From an uncultured Lachnospira sp. (GTDB lineage: Bacteria; Bacillota; Clostridia; Lachnospirales; Lachnospiraceae): DNA of 56,988 nt. Position numbers and translations under genes: made by a program. The notes beneath the pieces were generated by a model. The model had not been told where the DNA came from. It saw nothing but the letters and a program-made list of their open reading frames with translations, and did no database searches. The DNA is taken from the NCBI GenBank assembly GCA_910587485.1, contig CAJUKN010000017.1:1-56988 (forward strand), given 5' to 3'. Positions 8,341-15,884 of the stretch are shown here, piece after piece (position 1 is the first letter of the stretch; every line of letters starts with the position of its first letter).

Positions 8341-8400
8341 CCGACCAAGCAGCAAAGTTAAGCAGTATGAATCAAGATACTTAAAAGCCTTGAGTTTACT
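8341..8400 (+). repeat. Dispersed segment, copy 1
   Basis: The run from ACCAAGCAGCAAAGTTAAGC through AGTATGAATC, CTTAAAAG and TTGAGTTT matches 13704-13766 in the same orientation. In both places a terminator hairpin follows some tens of bases later. Confidence 0.6.
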
Positions 8401-8445
8401 GGGGTTTGGTGAAAATATAAAATTTTTAAAAGGGAATAGTTGAGG

Positions 8446-8487
8446 AAAAAATCGGTCTGACGGGTGAAAAATCAGACCGATTTTTAA
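8446..8487 (+). terminator. Strong intrinsic terminator
   Basis: AAAAATCGGTCTGA and TCAGACCGATTTTT form a perfect 14-bp stem over an 11-base loop, followed by further T-rich sequence. Works in either direction. Confidence 0.75.
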
Positions 8488-8499
8488 ATTTTTTGGGTT

Positions 8500-8650
8500 T
8501 TCGATGTACTATCCACCCTGAAAAGTTGCTTTTGATAGTTTCATAGCCTGTGAAAAATTTTATAGATAGCTTTATAGCCCCTGTTTGGAAGTTTTGATAG
8601 TTTTATAGCGTGTGGTTGTTTTTCGATGTACTGTATAGCCTGAGAATAGC
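8500..8650 (+). repeat. Short degenerate repeats upstream of the 8818 gene
   Basis: Variants of GATAGTTTYATAGCSTGTG occur near 8535, 8569 and 8595, with relatives GATGTACTATCCACCCTG (8502) and GATGTACTGTATAGCCTG (8626). Spacing is irregular, about 25-35 bp. Possible binding sites; nothing else is seen between 8488 and 8817. Confidence 0.5.
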
Positions 8651-8817
8651 TTGAAAATGTACAAAAATAGGATTTTACATTTTTTGATTTAAGAGGTATA
8701 GTACCAGACATTACAAACATAAGGATATCTTGCGAAGTAGGGTATACGTTGTTGAACATAAGAACAGTTTGCATAGCGTGCTGTTCGTTGTTCTAGGAAA
8801 GGAAGGTACATAACACA

Positions 8818-9228
8818 ATGTCAAAAGATGAGAAAATTCAGAAGTTAATTGAAAAGTATGGCGGCTATTTTGAAAATTCAAATGCAGATGTATGCCATAC
8901 GTATAAGGGAATAGGGTTCTTTTTCCGTTTTGCCCCAAAACATAAGAATTTTGAATGTTTTATACAGTTTGAAACGGCTGGACAGCTAAAGAACATTATA
9001 TTGGGCGAGATAGTAGACGATATTAATATGTTAATAGAAGTTGCGGCGAATATGATTGCCCATGAGTATGATTATAAAGAGATAAATGAGATGACGCACA
9101 GCGGCGATTATGAGAAAAGTATCAATAAGTTATTTTATAATCTGGAGGTGCTTACAAAAAGCATCCATATGCTTGAAGGTGTATTTAAGGCATTGTCAGG
9201 TATTTTGGCTGAAAAGAAAGAGGCTTAA
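8818..9228 (+). CDS. Hypothetical protein
   Basis: A 136-residue protein, unrecognised. The N-terminal half is a mixed alpha/beta region (GGYFENSNADVCHTYKGIGF, FFRFAPKHKNFECFIQF). The C-terminal half is a helical hairpin (about 65-136) with regular hydrophobic spacing, including SINKLFYNLEVLTKSIHMLE, that could be a coiled coil. GGAAAGGAAGG lies about 10 bases before ATG 8818. It has no close neighbour on the same strand. The repeated GATAG words upstream might be its control region. Codon use is less AT-extreme than the genes on either side. Confidence 0.65.
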   Translation: MSKDEKIQKLIEKYGGYFENSNADVCHTYKGIGFFFRFAPKHKNFECFIQFETAGQLKNIILGEIVDDINMLIEVAANMIAHEYDYKEINEMTHSGDYEKSINKLFYNLEVLTKSIHMLEGVFKALSGILAEKKEA

Positions 9229-9263
9229 AGGTAGGTAGAAATACACAATAAGATTGAAGTATG

Positions 9264-9288
9264 ACAGGGCTTTTTGGCTCTGCCTTTT
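9264..9288 (+). terminator. Weak terminator
   Basis: CAGGGC (9265-9270) pairs with GCTCTG (9277-9282), followed by CCTTTT. Lies 36 bp after the 8818 gene. Confidence 0.35.
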
Positions 9289-9549
9289 CATGTCTGAGGT
9301 ATAAAGCTGGCTTTTTTGAGTGATTTTAGTTATTTAGTGGGTGTATAATGTATGAATAATAGTATCAATAAAATTCTTTTAATTTATCCCAAAATTTGTT
9401 ATAATATATTTTATATTTCTATATATTTAAACAGGTAAACATGTATGAATTAGAAATTATTAAATGTTAATATAGAGGAACTAGAAAATATAGATAATTT
9501 TAATGATGTAAGTCAGTTTGTAGGATTAACTTTTTCTGCACAGAGAAAA

Positions 9550-9942
9550 ATGGGATTTTGTAACAATAAAAATATTTGTCAGTCATTTCTTAAAGATAAT
9601 AATAATATAAGATATGTTGAGGAAGATTTACTGCAATATAGAAAAAATAAAATAGTTCCATTTTATAAATTTATACAACATCTTTCTAAAAAGAAAATAT
9701 TAGATATTATATATGACAAAAATTGTGATTTATATAAAATGATAGAAATAGATAATACAAACTATAAGCTTAATATTGGAAAAGAATTAGATGTTGATTA
9801 CAAAGATAATATTGATAAACAAAAGATAAAGAAATATGCAGATGATATCCATCTGAACATAATTTTAGATATCTATTATGCCATATTGATAGAACTTTAT
9901 ATAGAAAAGAATAAAATTTACTGTTTTATAAACATAATGTAA
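9550..9942 (+). CDS. Hypothetical protein, 5' end uncertain
   Basis: A Lys/Ile/Asn-rich protein of 130 residues from ATG 9550, unrecognised. The frame is open upstream to 9454 (readable as NVNIEELENIDNFNDVSQF) with no usable start codon. An ATG at 9441 (MYELEIIK) in another frame would join it after a single-base shift, so the gene may be frameshifted near 9465. The C-terminal end (LNIILDIYYAILIELYIEKN) is a hydrophobic helix followed by a Lys-rich tail. It lies 62 bp before the GIY-YIG gene on the same strand, with matching extreme AT content, and the two may form a pair. Confidence 0.5.
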   Translation: MGFCNNKNICQSFLKDNNNIRYVEEDLLQYRKNKIVPFYKFIQHLSKKKILDIIYDKNCDLYKMIEIDNTNYKLNIGKELDVDYKDNIDKQKIKKYADDIHLNIILDIYYAILIELYIEKNKIYCFINIM

Positions 9943-10004
9943 AAAATAGTTGACTGCATTATTTGGTAATAATATTAGAGATAAATTAGTAATGGAGGAT
10001 AATT

Positions 10005-10448
10005 ATGCAAAAGATAACAATAGAGTGGTCGTATCCAATAGATGTTAATAATATTCTTTGCGATGAAAGAATGTATAATATAGGTCTTTATTATATTACA
10101 CGAAATTTTGGAGGTCATCTCTCTGATTTATATATTGGCAAAACTACATATAATTATAAAAGCAGATTAGAAAGTCATTTGTATTGGCTTAATAACTATA
10201 GAGGTAAAAAATTTGTAAGGCTTGGAACAATAGTTAAGCCGAAGAATATATCACAAGAAAATTTGAAACAGGTTATTAATGATGCCGAAGCTACATTGAT
10301 TTTTACAATGAGAAATCAATTAATACATAACATTATGTGTACAGTTTCTTGTAATCCATCACAAAGATTGAGGATTACTAATATTGGCAGACGAGGAAAT
10401 ATTCCATCTGAGGTATATATTCCAAATGATGAGTGGAAGGAATTATAA
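10005..10448 (+). CDS. GIY-YIG domain nuclease
   Basis: A 147-residue protein made almost entirely of a GIY-YIG-like fold. The GIY element is I26-G27-L28-Y29-Y30-I31 and the YIG element is L42-Y43-I44-G45-K46-T47. The conserved Arg is R54 (KSRLESH) and the metal-binding Glu is E95 (NDAEATLIF). GGAGG (9993-9997) precedes ATG 10005. No DNA-binding domain is attached, so target recognition would come from elsewhere. Homing endonucleases, UvrC-like repair enzymes, mobile-element nucleases and some defence systems share this fold; no choice can be made here. It sits between decayed genes in the accessory region. Confidence 0.75.
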   Translation: MQKITIEWSYPIDVNNILCDERMYNIGLYYITRNFGGHLSDLYIGKTTYNYKSRLESHLYWLNNYRGKKFVRLGTIVKPKNISQENLKQVINDAEATLIFTMRNQLIHNIMCTVSCNPSQRLRITNIGRRGNIPSEVYIPNDEWKEL

Positions 10449-10569
10449 CATTTTTACCAATGTATATTATTAGTATAATTTATTATGTTTAAGAAATAAA
10501 CGCTATAATAAATGATTTTCGTTTTATATAGCTATGATATTGTATAAATATATAAATTTACTTGTAATA

Positions 10570-10826
10570 ATATTTTTGATATATATTCCTAAATTTGACA
10601 AAGAAGATATTAAGAAGATGGATAAGAAAGAGACAATAGGATTATTTAAACTTGCACCAATGACACAACAAAAATAGATAAGGATTTAGATAATGCAAAT
10701 GATTTTGATATTGCTGATGTATTAGATGGTTTGTATGTGGAATTGACGATAAAGTAAACCTTAGCAGCGTTTATGATTTTCAGTCAAGGAAAGATAAATA
10801 TCAGCAGATTTATTGGCTTAACAATC
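10570..10826 (+). pseudogene. Multiply frameshifted gene remnant
   Basis: Three short readable pieces lie in sequence but in different frames: FDKEDIKKMDKKETIGLFKL, then DKDLDNANDFDIADVLDGL, then CGIDDKVNLSSVYDFQSRKD continuing to YQQIYWLN. They look like one acidic protein broken by frameshifts. Family not recognised. It lies just upstream of the IS200/IS605 remnant. The stretch 10449-10569 holds nothing visible. Confidence 0.4.
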
Positions 10827-10879
10827 AATAAAACTACCTGTTATGTAGGTGAGTTCTCAGATAGCTTTAGCTTTAAGTA

Positions 10880-11175
10880 AAAAAGCCTCCATGTTAAAAT
10901 AATTTGTAGGTTCGTCAACCACAAATATAAAAACAAGGAGGTATCCAAATGGATAATAATACTTTATCACATACAAAGTGGACATGCAAATATCATATTG
11001 TATTTGCACCAAAATATAGAAGAAAAGTGATATATAAGCAGATAAGAGCAGATGTAACACATATATTAAGTGAATTATGCAAAAGAAAAGGAATAGAAAT
11101 AATACAGCAGAATGTATGCCAGATCATGTACATATGTTTGTGAGTATACCACTTAACTTAAATAAAATTGACAAT
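10880..11175 (+). mobile_element. IS200/IS605-family remnant
   Basis: Contains the left-end hairpin ATTTGTAGGTT/AACCACAAAT (10902-10926), with the bulged adenine typical of IS200/IS605 ends, followed by AAGGAGG and a truncated Y1 transposase. The right end and any tnpB are missing. Confidence 0.75.
10949..11175 (+). pseudogene. tnpA: Truncated, frameshifted IS200-type transposase TnpA
   Basis: The frame begins MDNNTLSHTKWTCKYHIVFA followed by PKYRRKV, the typical opening of IS200 Y1 transposases. Near 11100 the frame shifts by one base; the continuation in the next frame reads AECMPDHVHMFVSIPLNLNK and includes the HUH-type DHVHM metal site. The sequence ends soon after (about 11175), before the catalytic Tyr. 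Of about 150 residues, half is left, so it is inactive. It was a single-strand transposase acting on end hairpins such as the one at 10902. Confidence 0.85.
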
Positions 11176-11228
11176 TAAATTTTTAAAATTAGAGTAGTAT
11201 TATCCTAGTAAAATAAAACAACAAACGT

Positions 11229-11378
11229 TTATTTTTTCCTAGAGGCAGCTATGGTAATAACATCTACCAATATACCGATTGCCCCAAGTCCTGCACACCA
11301 GACTGTGGCTGTTTCATATCCATTTTCCGCAAGGTGTTTAGTTCCCAAAAAGAAGCAAAGCTCTCCAACAATAGACAT
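11229..11378 (-). CDS. Small membrane protein, possibly a fragment
   Basis: A 49-residue minus-strand frame starting MSIVGELCFFLGTKHLAENG, then YETATVWCAGLGAIGILVDV and ITIAASRKK. Two hydrophobic stretches suggest two membrane spans. An in-frame TAG lies six codons upstream of the start. No clear ribosome site is seen. Base composition is richer in G+C than the AT-rich plus-strand genes to the left and resembles the next minus-strand gene, so both probably arrived together. It may be the C-terminal remnant of a longer membrane protein. Confidence 0.45.
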   Translation of the reverse strand: MSIVGELCFFLGTKHLAENGYETATVWCAGLGAIGILVDVITIAASRKK

Positions 11379-11402
11379 GCTCTAACCATTCGCACTCATT
11401 TT

Positions 11403-12107
11403 TTAATCATATTCCGCACAGATATATTTGAAATCCTCAGTCTTGTGCAACGTTGCCAAAGCGTGTTCCTCAATATGTTTCGACATGATTTCCACTGCAT
11501 ACTGGAAATTTTCTGGAGGATAGCCCTCGGCGCAGCGCACCATTGTTATCAGCATTTCATTATCGCCCTCAATGTTTTCAGACGGGTAGTTGCCGGAATT
11601 ATCGCAGGAATCCTCGTGATGGTATTTCTGTCTTACTGCTTCCATTTGCGCTGCGGTGCCAATCACTGCATGGTAATCCATGTTATCAGAGTCACAGTAA
11701 TAGTCGATAAAAAGCCTTGCCACAACATCTGTACATTGTTGGATTTGCTCAATAATGGCATCTGCATTTCGGATAGCAAATCTCCGAATTTCCTGTTTAG
11801 CATGCTCCTCGTTTTCATAGTGAATGTACAAAAGTATTTCGTGACCATTAAGCGTAGCGGTGAGATTCTGAAGTGTTGCGTCCTTGCCATAGACGGCACG
11901 CAGTGTCCGAATAAGCTCATCCTCCGGCACGCTGTACAGCGTCATCTCACGCTTGCTTTTCCCAACAGGAATGTCATAGGTGAGTATTTGATATTGTGCG
12001 TCATAGTCAAAGGAAATAGCGTTGTAGCCATCAATGTCCTTACTGAAATCAACAACGCTGTATACACCTTCTTTGTAGGTGAGCGGAATGTTGCGTAATT
12101 CTGGCAT
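11403..12107 (-). CDS. Hypothetical protein of foreign base composition
   Basis: A soluble 234-residue acidic protein on the minus strand starting MPELRNIPLTYKEGVYSVVD, with AAAGGAGGAGACCCAA just before ATG: an excellent ribosome site. Several beta-strand-like segments occur in the first half (YQILTYDIPVG, LNGHEILLYIHYEN), followed by helices with repeated acidic residues. I do not recognise the family. Codon use (many GC-ending codons) differs clearly from neighbours, indicating recent transfer. The orientation is opposite to the surrounding accessory genes. No signal peptide or membrane span. Confidence 0.65.
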   Translation of the reverse strand: MPELRNIPLTYKEGVYSVVDFSKDIDGYNAISFDYDAQYQILTYDIPVGKSKREMTLYSVPEDELIRTLRAVYGKDATLQNLTATLNGHEILLYIHYENEEHAKQEIRRFAIRNADAIIEQIQQCTDVVARLFIDYYCDSDNMDYHAVIGTAAQMEAVRQKYHHEDSCDNSGNYPSENIEGDNEMLITMVRCAEGYPPENFQYAVEIMSKHIEEHALATLHKTEDFKYICAEYD

Positions 12108-12545
12108 TTGGGTCTCCTCCTTTTATCAATTTCCGATTTGTATTTCTAATAGAATACCACAATCACACTCATATTTCTATCCAATTTCCATTAAATTTCT
12201 TCCTTTCTCCAGTACTGTTTTGTTGTCTGTTATGCTGTCGGTTCTTGTTCTGAATTTCTCATTCAAGATTCTTCCTGTTATAGCTGATGACCTTGGTATA
12301 GGCTAATTCTGTTGCGGTCTTGGTCTGCTCTTTGCCGATAATGTTATACTCGGCTTATAGCAAGGTTCTTTCCCTTAAAAGTATTAAATTGGTAGTAAAT
12401 TCAGCTTGAAATCCTGCATACATATTTGTAAATTAAGGCTTTTTTAGGGTTAATGAAAATATCAAAAGGTAGTGTCGTTTTTTGTAGAAATATGATACAC
12501 TGTTTATGTAATTCAAAACAAGAAATTATATAAGGGAGAACAAGT
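12108..12545. other. Intergenic stretch with a minus-strand coding remnant
   Basis: On the minus strand, 12215-12370 reads as IGKEQTKTATELAYTKVISY in one frame and continues after a frameshift as EIQNKNRQHNRQQNSTGE. This looks like the broken tail of a larger protein upstream of the 11403-12107 gene. The right half (12370-12545) carries the leader of the lipoprotein gene; no convincing promoter is recognised. Confidence 0.35.
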
Positions 12546-13670
12546 ATGAAAAAGAAGGTTATTTCAGTAATCGTGTTATTTTTGTCGATTTCATGTCTTA
12601 TGGCTTGTGGTTCTAAAGGAATAAGTCAGAATAATGAAATAGTAGAAATTAATTCGGACTCTGATATTTTATCTTTATTTACATTTGAAGATGGTTATTC
12701 AGGAACGATAAAATCTAGTGATATAGATTATTCAAAGTTAGGCAAATATAATGTGACTGTTGCTGTAAGGCATGGTGAAAATATTAAAGATTATAATTTT
12801 AATGTTGAAGTTGTAGATAGAACAAAACCAGAAGTAGAGACATTGGAAGCAAAAGTTAAATTAAATTCAACAGATTATAATTTGGCAGAATTTATTAAAG
12901 TAAGTGATAATTCAAAAGAAGATTTAATTCCTACCTTTGATACATCCAGTTTAGATACATCAAAAGCTGGCTCATATAATGTAAATTATTCTGTGAAAGA
13001 TTCTTCTGGAAATGAAACAACAGGTGAATTAAAAGTTGACGTTCAGGCTTATAGTACAACATATAGTTTGGCAGAAATGAGTCAAAAAGTTAAAGATATA
13101 ATTGATAGTCAGTATTCAGAAGTTTTTACCTATACTATTGACCCTTATACTGATAGAATGTCAATTCATTTTATGGATAAAGATATAATAGAAAATGAAT
13201 TTAATACATCTGATAAGTATATGACATGTTATTATCCATATATGAATGTGATAGAAATGGCAGGACATGGTTGTTTAATATTAGGAACTACTTTTATTTA
13301 TATGTCAACGAATTTTCTTGATTATTACTATTTAAATGTGCCTTTAATAGCATTAGCTCCTAATGGAGAAAAATGGACTTTTAAGTTATTATCTGATAGA
13401 ACGAAGAACGATAGAAATGTATATGAAACAGATTTTCATTTTGTTTTAAATGAAGTTGATAATAAATGTACGGATGAAGGTATAAATACGGTTTATAATT
13501 TGTTTAAGAATGGAAATTTAACATTTAAAATGGATTCAAAAAATAGCAAGGGAATATATCCAGAAGGTCCATTTGAGGAAAAATATACAAATTCTGTTAT
13601 TCAACTGATTGATTTTTATAAAGATTTGGAAGAACAATTAGATTGGAAACCATCTGCAAATATTAATTAA
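12546..13670 (+). CDS. Secreted lipoprotein with two Ig-like domains
   Basis: A 374-residue protein with a lipoprotein signal peptide: MKKK, a hydrophobic stretch, then LMA-C21 as the lipobox, so it should be anchored to the outer face of the membrane. Residues about 30-85 and 90-165 look like two bacterial Ig-like repeats of the DUF5011/HYR type (KLGKYNVTVAV ... VVDRTKPEV, then KAGSYNVNYSVKDSSGNET). The remaining 200 residues are an unrecognised mixed domain with conserved-looking aromatic segments. AAGGGAGAA lies before ATG 12546. It is monocistronic and ends before a terminator at 13787. Its role is probably binding or sensing at the surface; no enzyme motif is seen. Confidence 0.8.
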   Translation: MKKKVISVIVLFLSISCLMACGSKGISQNNEIVEINSDSDILSLFTFEDGYSGTIKSSDIDYSKLGKYNVTVAVRHGENIKDYNFNVEVVDRTKPEVETLEAKVKLNSTDYNLAEFIKVSDNSKEDLIPTFDTSSLDTSKAGSYNVNYSVKDSSGNETTGELKVDVQAYSTTYSLAEMSQKVKDIIDSQYSEVFTYTIDPYTDRMSIHFMDKDIIENEFNTSDKYMTCYYPYMNVIEMAGHGCLILGTTFIYMSTNFLDYYYLNVPLIALAPNGEKWTFKLLSDRTKNDRNVYETDFHFVLNEVDNKCTDEGINTVYNLFKNGNLTFKMDSKNSKGIYPEGPFEEKYTNSVIQLIDFYKDLEEQLDWKPSANIN

Positions 13671-13703
13671 ATTAAGTTGACATTATAATGAACAAGTGAT
13701 AGC

Positions 13704-13766
13704 AGTCAACTAAGCAGTAAAGTGAAGCAGTATGAATGAAGAGGCTTAAAAGTTTTAAGTTTTCGG
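13704..13766 (+). repeat. Dispersed segment, copy 2
   Basis: Partner of 8341-8400, same orientation, followed at 13787 by an intrinsic terminator as in the first copy. Confidence 0.6.
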
Positions 13767-13786
13767 TTATAAGGAAGTAATAATTA

Positions 13787-13826
13787 GGCGGTATAGCCCC
13801 AATTGCAAGGGCTGTACCGTCTTTTT
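13787..13826 (+). terminator. Terminator of the lipoprotein gene
   Basis: GGCGGTATAGCCC pairs with GGGCTGTACCGTC over a nine-base loop, with two G-T pairs, followed by TTTTT. Confidence 0.75.
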
Positions 13827-13953
13827 GTGTTTTTATGTATGCTGTCTTTTGGTTACGTGTCAGAATAAAAATTGATTTCACTGACAATGTTGAAAACTCT
13901 ATTTTTAAATAAGAATCTACAATTTACCTTAAAACATTTATTTAAGAACGCTA

Positions 13954-13982
13954 TTGACAATATGAAATACTCTTTATATAAT
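13954..13982 (+). promoter_or_regulatory. Sigma-A promoter of the tetR operon
   Basis: TTGACA (13954-13959), a 17-bp spacer and TATAAT (13977-13982): perfect consensus. Confidence 0.9.
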
Positions 13983-14001
13983 TAAACTATAAGTTTAATT
14001 A
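13979..14001. promoter_or_regulatory. TetR-type operator
   Basis: TAATTAAAC and GTTTAATTA form a perfect 9-bp inverted repeat around TATAA, overlapping the -10 box and the start point. It lies 17 bp before the tetR start codon, so autorepression is the natural reading. Confidence 0.8.
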
Positions 14002-14017
14002 TTGCAGGGAGGAACAC

Positions 14018-14656
14018 ATGGGACGAAGAAAGAAAGAGCCTAGAGGCGTACATAGGGAAAATATAGCATCTGCGGCATCCGTATTGTTTATGGAAAAAGG
14101 AATTGCCACAACTTCTATGGACGATATAGCGAAAGCCGCAGGATACAGCAAAGCAACACTATATGTGTATTTTGAAAACAAAGAAGAAATTGTTGGTATT
14201 TTAGTGTTGGACAGTATGAAAAAACTTTATAATTACATATCCGCTGCATTAGTACAGCATGAATCCACAAAAGCAAGATATGATTTTATCTGTCATGGAT
14301 TGGTACAGTATCAAGAAGAATTTCCTTTTTATTTCAAAATAGTATTGGATAAAATTAATATTGATTTTGAGAGTCATGGCTATCTGCCAGAAGAAAAGGA
14401 AACGTATCTAGTTGGGGAAGAAATAAATAAAAAGATAAAAGACTTCTTAATATCAGGTATGGAAAAAGGCGATTTACGCAGTGATTTAAAAATTATGCCA
14501 ACTATATTTAACTTTTGGGGTATGTTGTCTGGAATTATTCAGCTTGCTACAAATAAAGAAGAATACATCAAACATTCAATGGGATTATCTAAAATACAGT
14601 TTTTAGAATATGGATTTTCTATGTTATACAATTCGATTGCAACTAAGGAGACATAA
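14018..14656 (+). CDS. TetR/AcrR-family transcriptional regulator
   Basis: A dimeric DNA-binding repressor of 212 residues. The N-terminal helix-turn-helix (about 14-60) shows the family pattern: IASAASVLFMEKGIATTSMD, DIAKAAGYSKATLYVYFENK, EE. The C-terminal helical domain would bind an unknown ligand. GGGAGG lies just before ATG 14018. The perfect operator overlapping its promoter indicates control of itself and of the two downstream redox genes (gap of 2 bp, then an ATGA overlap). The inducer is unknown; the operon content suggests a redox-active or quinone-like compound. Confidence 0.9.
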   Translation: MGRRKKEPRGVHRENIASAASVLFMEKGIATTSMDDIAKAAGYSKATLYVYFENKEEIVGILVLDSMKKLYNYISAALVQHESTKARYDFICHGLVQYQEEFPFYFKIVLDKINIDFESHGYLPEEKETYLVGEEINKKIKDFLISGMEKGDLRSDLKIMPTIFNFWGMLSGIIQLATNKEEYIKHSMGLSKIQFLEYGFSMLYNSIATKET

Positions 14657-14658
14657 TT

Positions 14659-15228
14659 ATGAATAGAAAAAATGTACTTGCTATTTTAGGCAGTCCTCAT
14701 ACGAATGGAACAACAGCAGCCATGTTGGATTTGGCAATCCACAAAGCCAAACGGGTGGGGTATGTTGTAACAAAAATCAATTTATATGAAAAGGAACTTT
14801 CTTTCTGCACAGGTTGTCGGGCTTGCATGGATACGCAGATTTGTGTTCAAAAGGATGACATACAAAGCATTGTGGTGTTATTGCAAAAGTGTCATCTTGT
14901 TATTCTTGCCGCCCCTGTCTATTGGGCAAATGTTCCAGCTTCTGTCAAAAACTTATTTGACCGATTGTTGGGAGTTGCTATGGAAGAAACAGACACATTT
15001 CCCAAACCACGTTTGCAGGGAAAGCAATATATACTTTTAACTTCCTGTAACACTCCTGCACCTTTTTCATGGATATTCGGACAGAGCAGAAGGGCAATCC
15101 GCAATATGCATGAATTTTTTAAGACCGCGGGCATGAAACCGATAGGTAAAGTGGTTTGTACAAACGCAAAGAATAAAAAAGAACTGCCTAAACAGATAGT
15201 TAAAAAGATTGAGAGGTGTCTAAAATGA
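14659..15228 (+). CDS. NAD(P)H-dependent FMN reductase / flavodoxin-like oxidoreductase
   Basis: A 189-residue flavodoxin-fold protein. GSPHTNGTT (11-19) is the FMN-phosphate loop; CTGCRACM (about 50-57) is the Cys segment of the iron-sulfur-flavoprotein-like branch; APVYWANVPASVKNLFDR (about 93-110) is the conserved isoalloxazine-contact region. It probably transfers electrons from NAD(P)H to FMN or to a small acceptor in the cytoplasm. It follows tetR by 2 bp and overlaps the next gene through ATGA, so the three are co-translated. The partner is a membrane-anchored FMN-binding protein, suggesting electrons pass from this enzyme to the membrane side. Confidence 0.85.
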   Translation: MNRKNVLAILGSPHTNGTTAAMLDLAIHKAKRVGYVVTKINLYEKELSFCTGCRACMDTQICVQKDDIQSIVVLLQKCHLVILAAPVYWANVPASVKNLFDRLLGVAMEETDTFPKPRLQGKQYILLTSCNTPAPFSWIFGQSRRAIRNMHEFFKTAGMKPIGKVVCTNAKNKKELPKQIVKKIERCLK

Positions 15229-15629
15229 AATTATCCAAAAAAGGAATCCTTCTGTGTATAGTAACGATTTTTTTCTTTATTGGTTTGATTTTTGTAGTAG
15301 TTTACCTAGAAAGTGTGACAAACTATAAAAAGGCAGTAAAAGCAACAACTTTTAGCAGCATAGACATTTCTAATATCCCCGATGGAATTTATGTTGGAGA
15401 ATATGACGTGAATTTTGTATATGCCAAAGTGGAAGTAACGGTTCAGAACGGAGCAATTACAAACATTGATATTTTAGAGCATAAAAATGAGCGTGGAAAA
15501 CCCGCAGAAATTGTGGTAGACAGAATTATTGAGGAACAGAAAATAGACGTTGACACAGTATCAGGCGCAACAAATTCAAGCACGGTCATAAAGAAAGCTG
15601 TTGAAAATGCCCTCCATGGAAAAAAGTAA
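15225..15629 (+). CDS. Membrane-anchored FMN-binding domain protein
   Basis: A 134-residue protein with one N-terminal membrane span (about 8-28) and an extracytoplasmic FMN_bind domain. GIYVGEYDVNFVYAKVEVTV opens the domain and DTVSGATNSSTVI (about 108-120) carries the S-G-A-T motif in which Thr can be covalently flavinylated by phosphodiester-linked FMN, as in NqrC/RnfG-type proteins. ATG 15225 is chosen over GTG 15216 because it overlaps the upstream stop as ATGA and has GAGAGG at good distance. It is the third gene of the tetR operon. The likely role is extracytoplasmic electron transfer; no flavin transferase gene is seen in the window. Confidence 0.85.
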   Translation: MKLSKKGILLCIVTIFFFIGLIFVVVYLESVTNYKKAVKATTFSSIDISNIPDGIYVGEYDVNFVYAKVEVTVQNGAITNIDILEHKNERGKPAEIVVDRIIEEQKIDVDTVSGATNSSTVIKKAVENALHGKK

Positions 15630-15884
15630 AAAAATCAATGGAAAAATAGAGTGGATTTATTGTTAAAAATGCAGATAAGACACAGGACTCTCTATAAAAT
15701 AATTAAAGCATTGATAAGTATTGGTGCTATGATGTTTTACAACCTCATTGATAAAATCGACAATAAAAACAAATGGTGAAAATACAATCCGAAATATCGC
15801 TATATTGATTTACCTAAAAATTTGTAGTATGATGTAAGAAGTTACTACCAGTGAAGTGAATGGCACTTTAAGATGGAGGGCGAT

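Noticed and set aside
11403..12098. Plus-strand 254-codon ORF (from 11334) opposite the minus-strand gene
   Set aside because: Cys/His/Phe-rich composition typical of an antisense frame; the minus-strand gene has an excellent ribosome site and balanced composition.
12079..12306. Plus-strand ORF over the start of the minus-strand gene
   Set aside because: Overlaps the well-supported 11403-12107 start region and lacks a ribosome site; composition is that of an antisense shadow.
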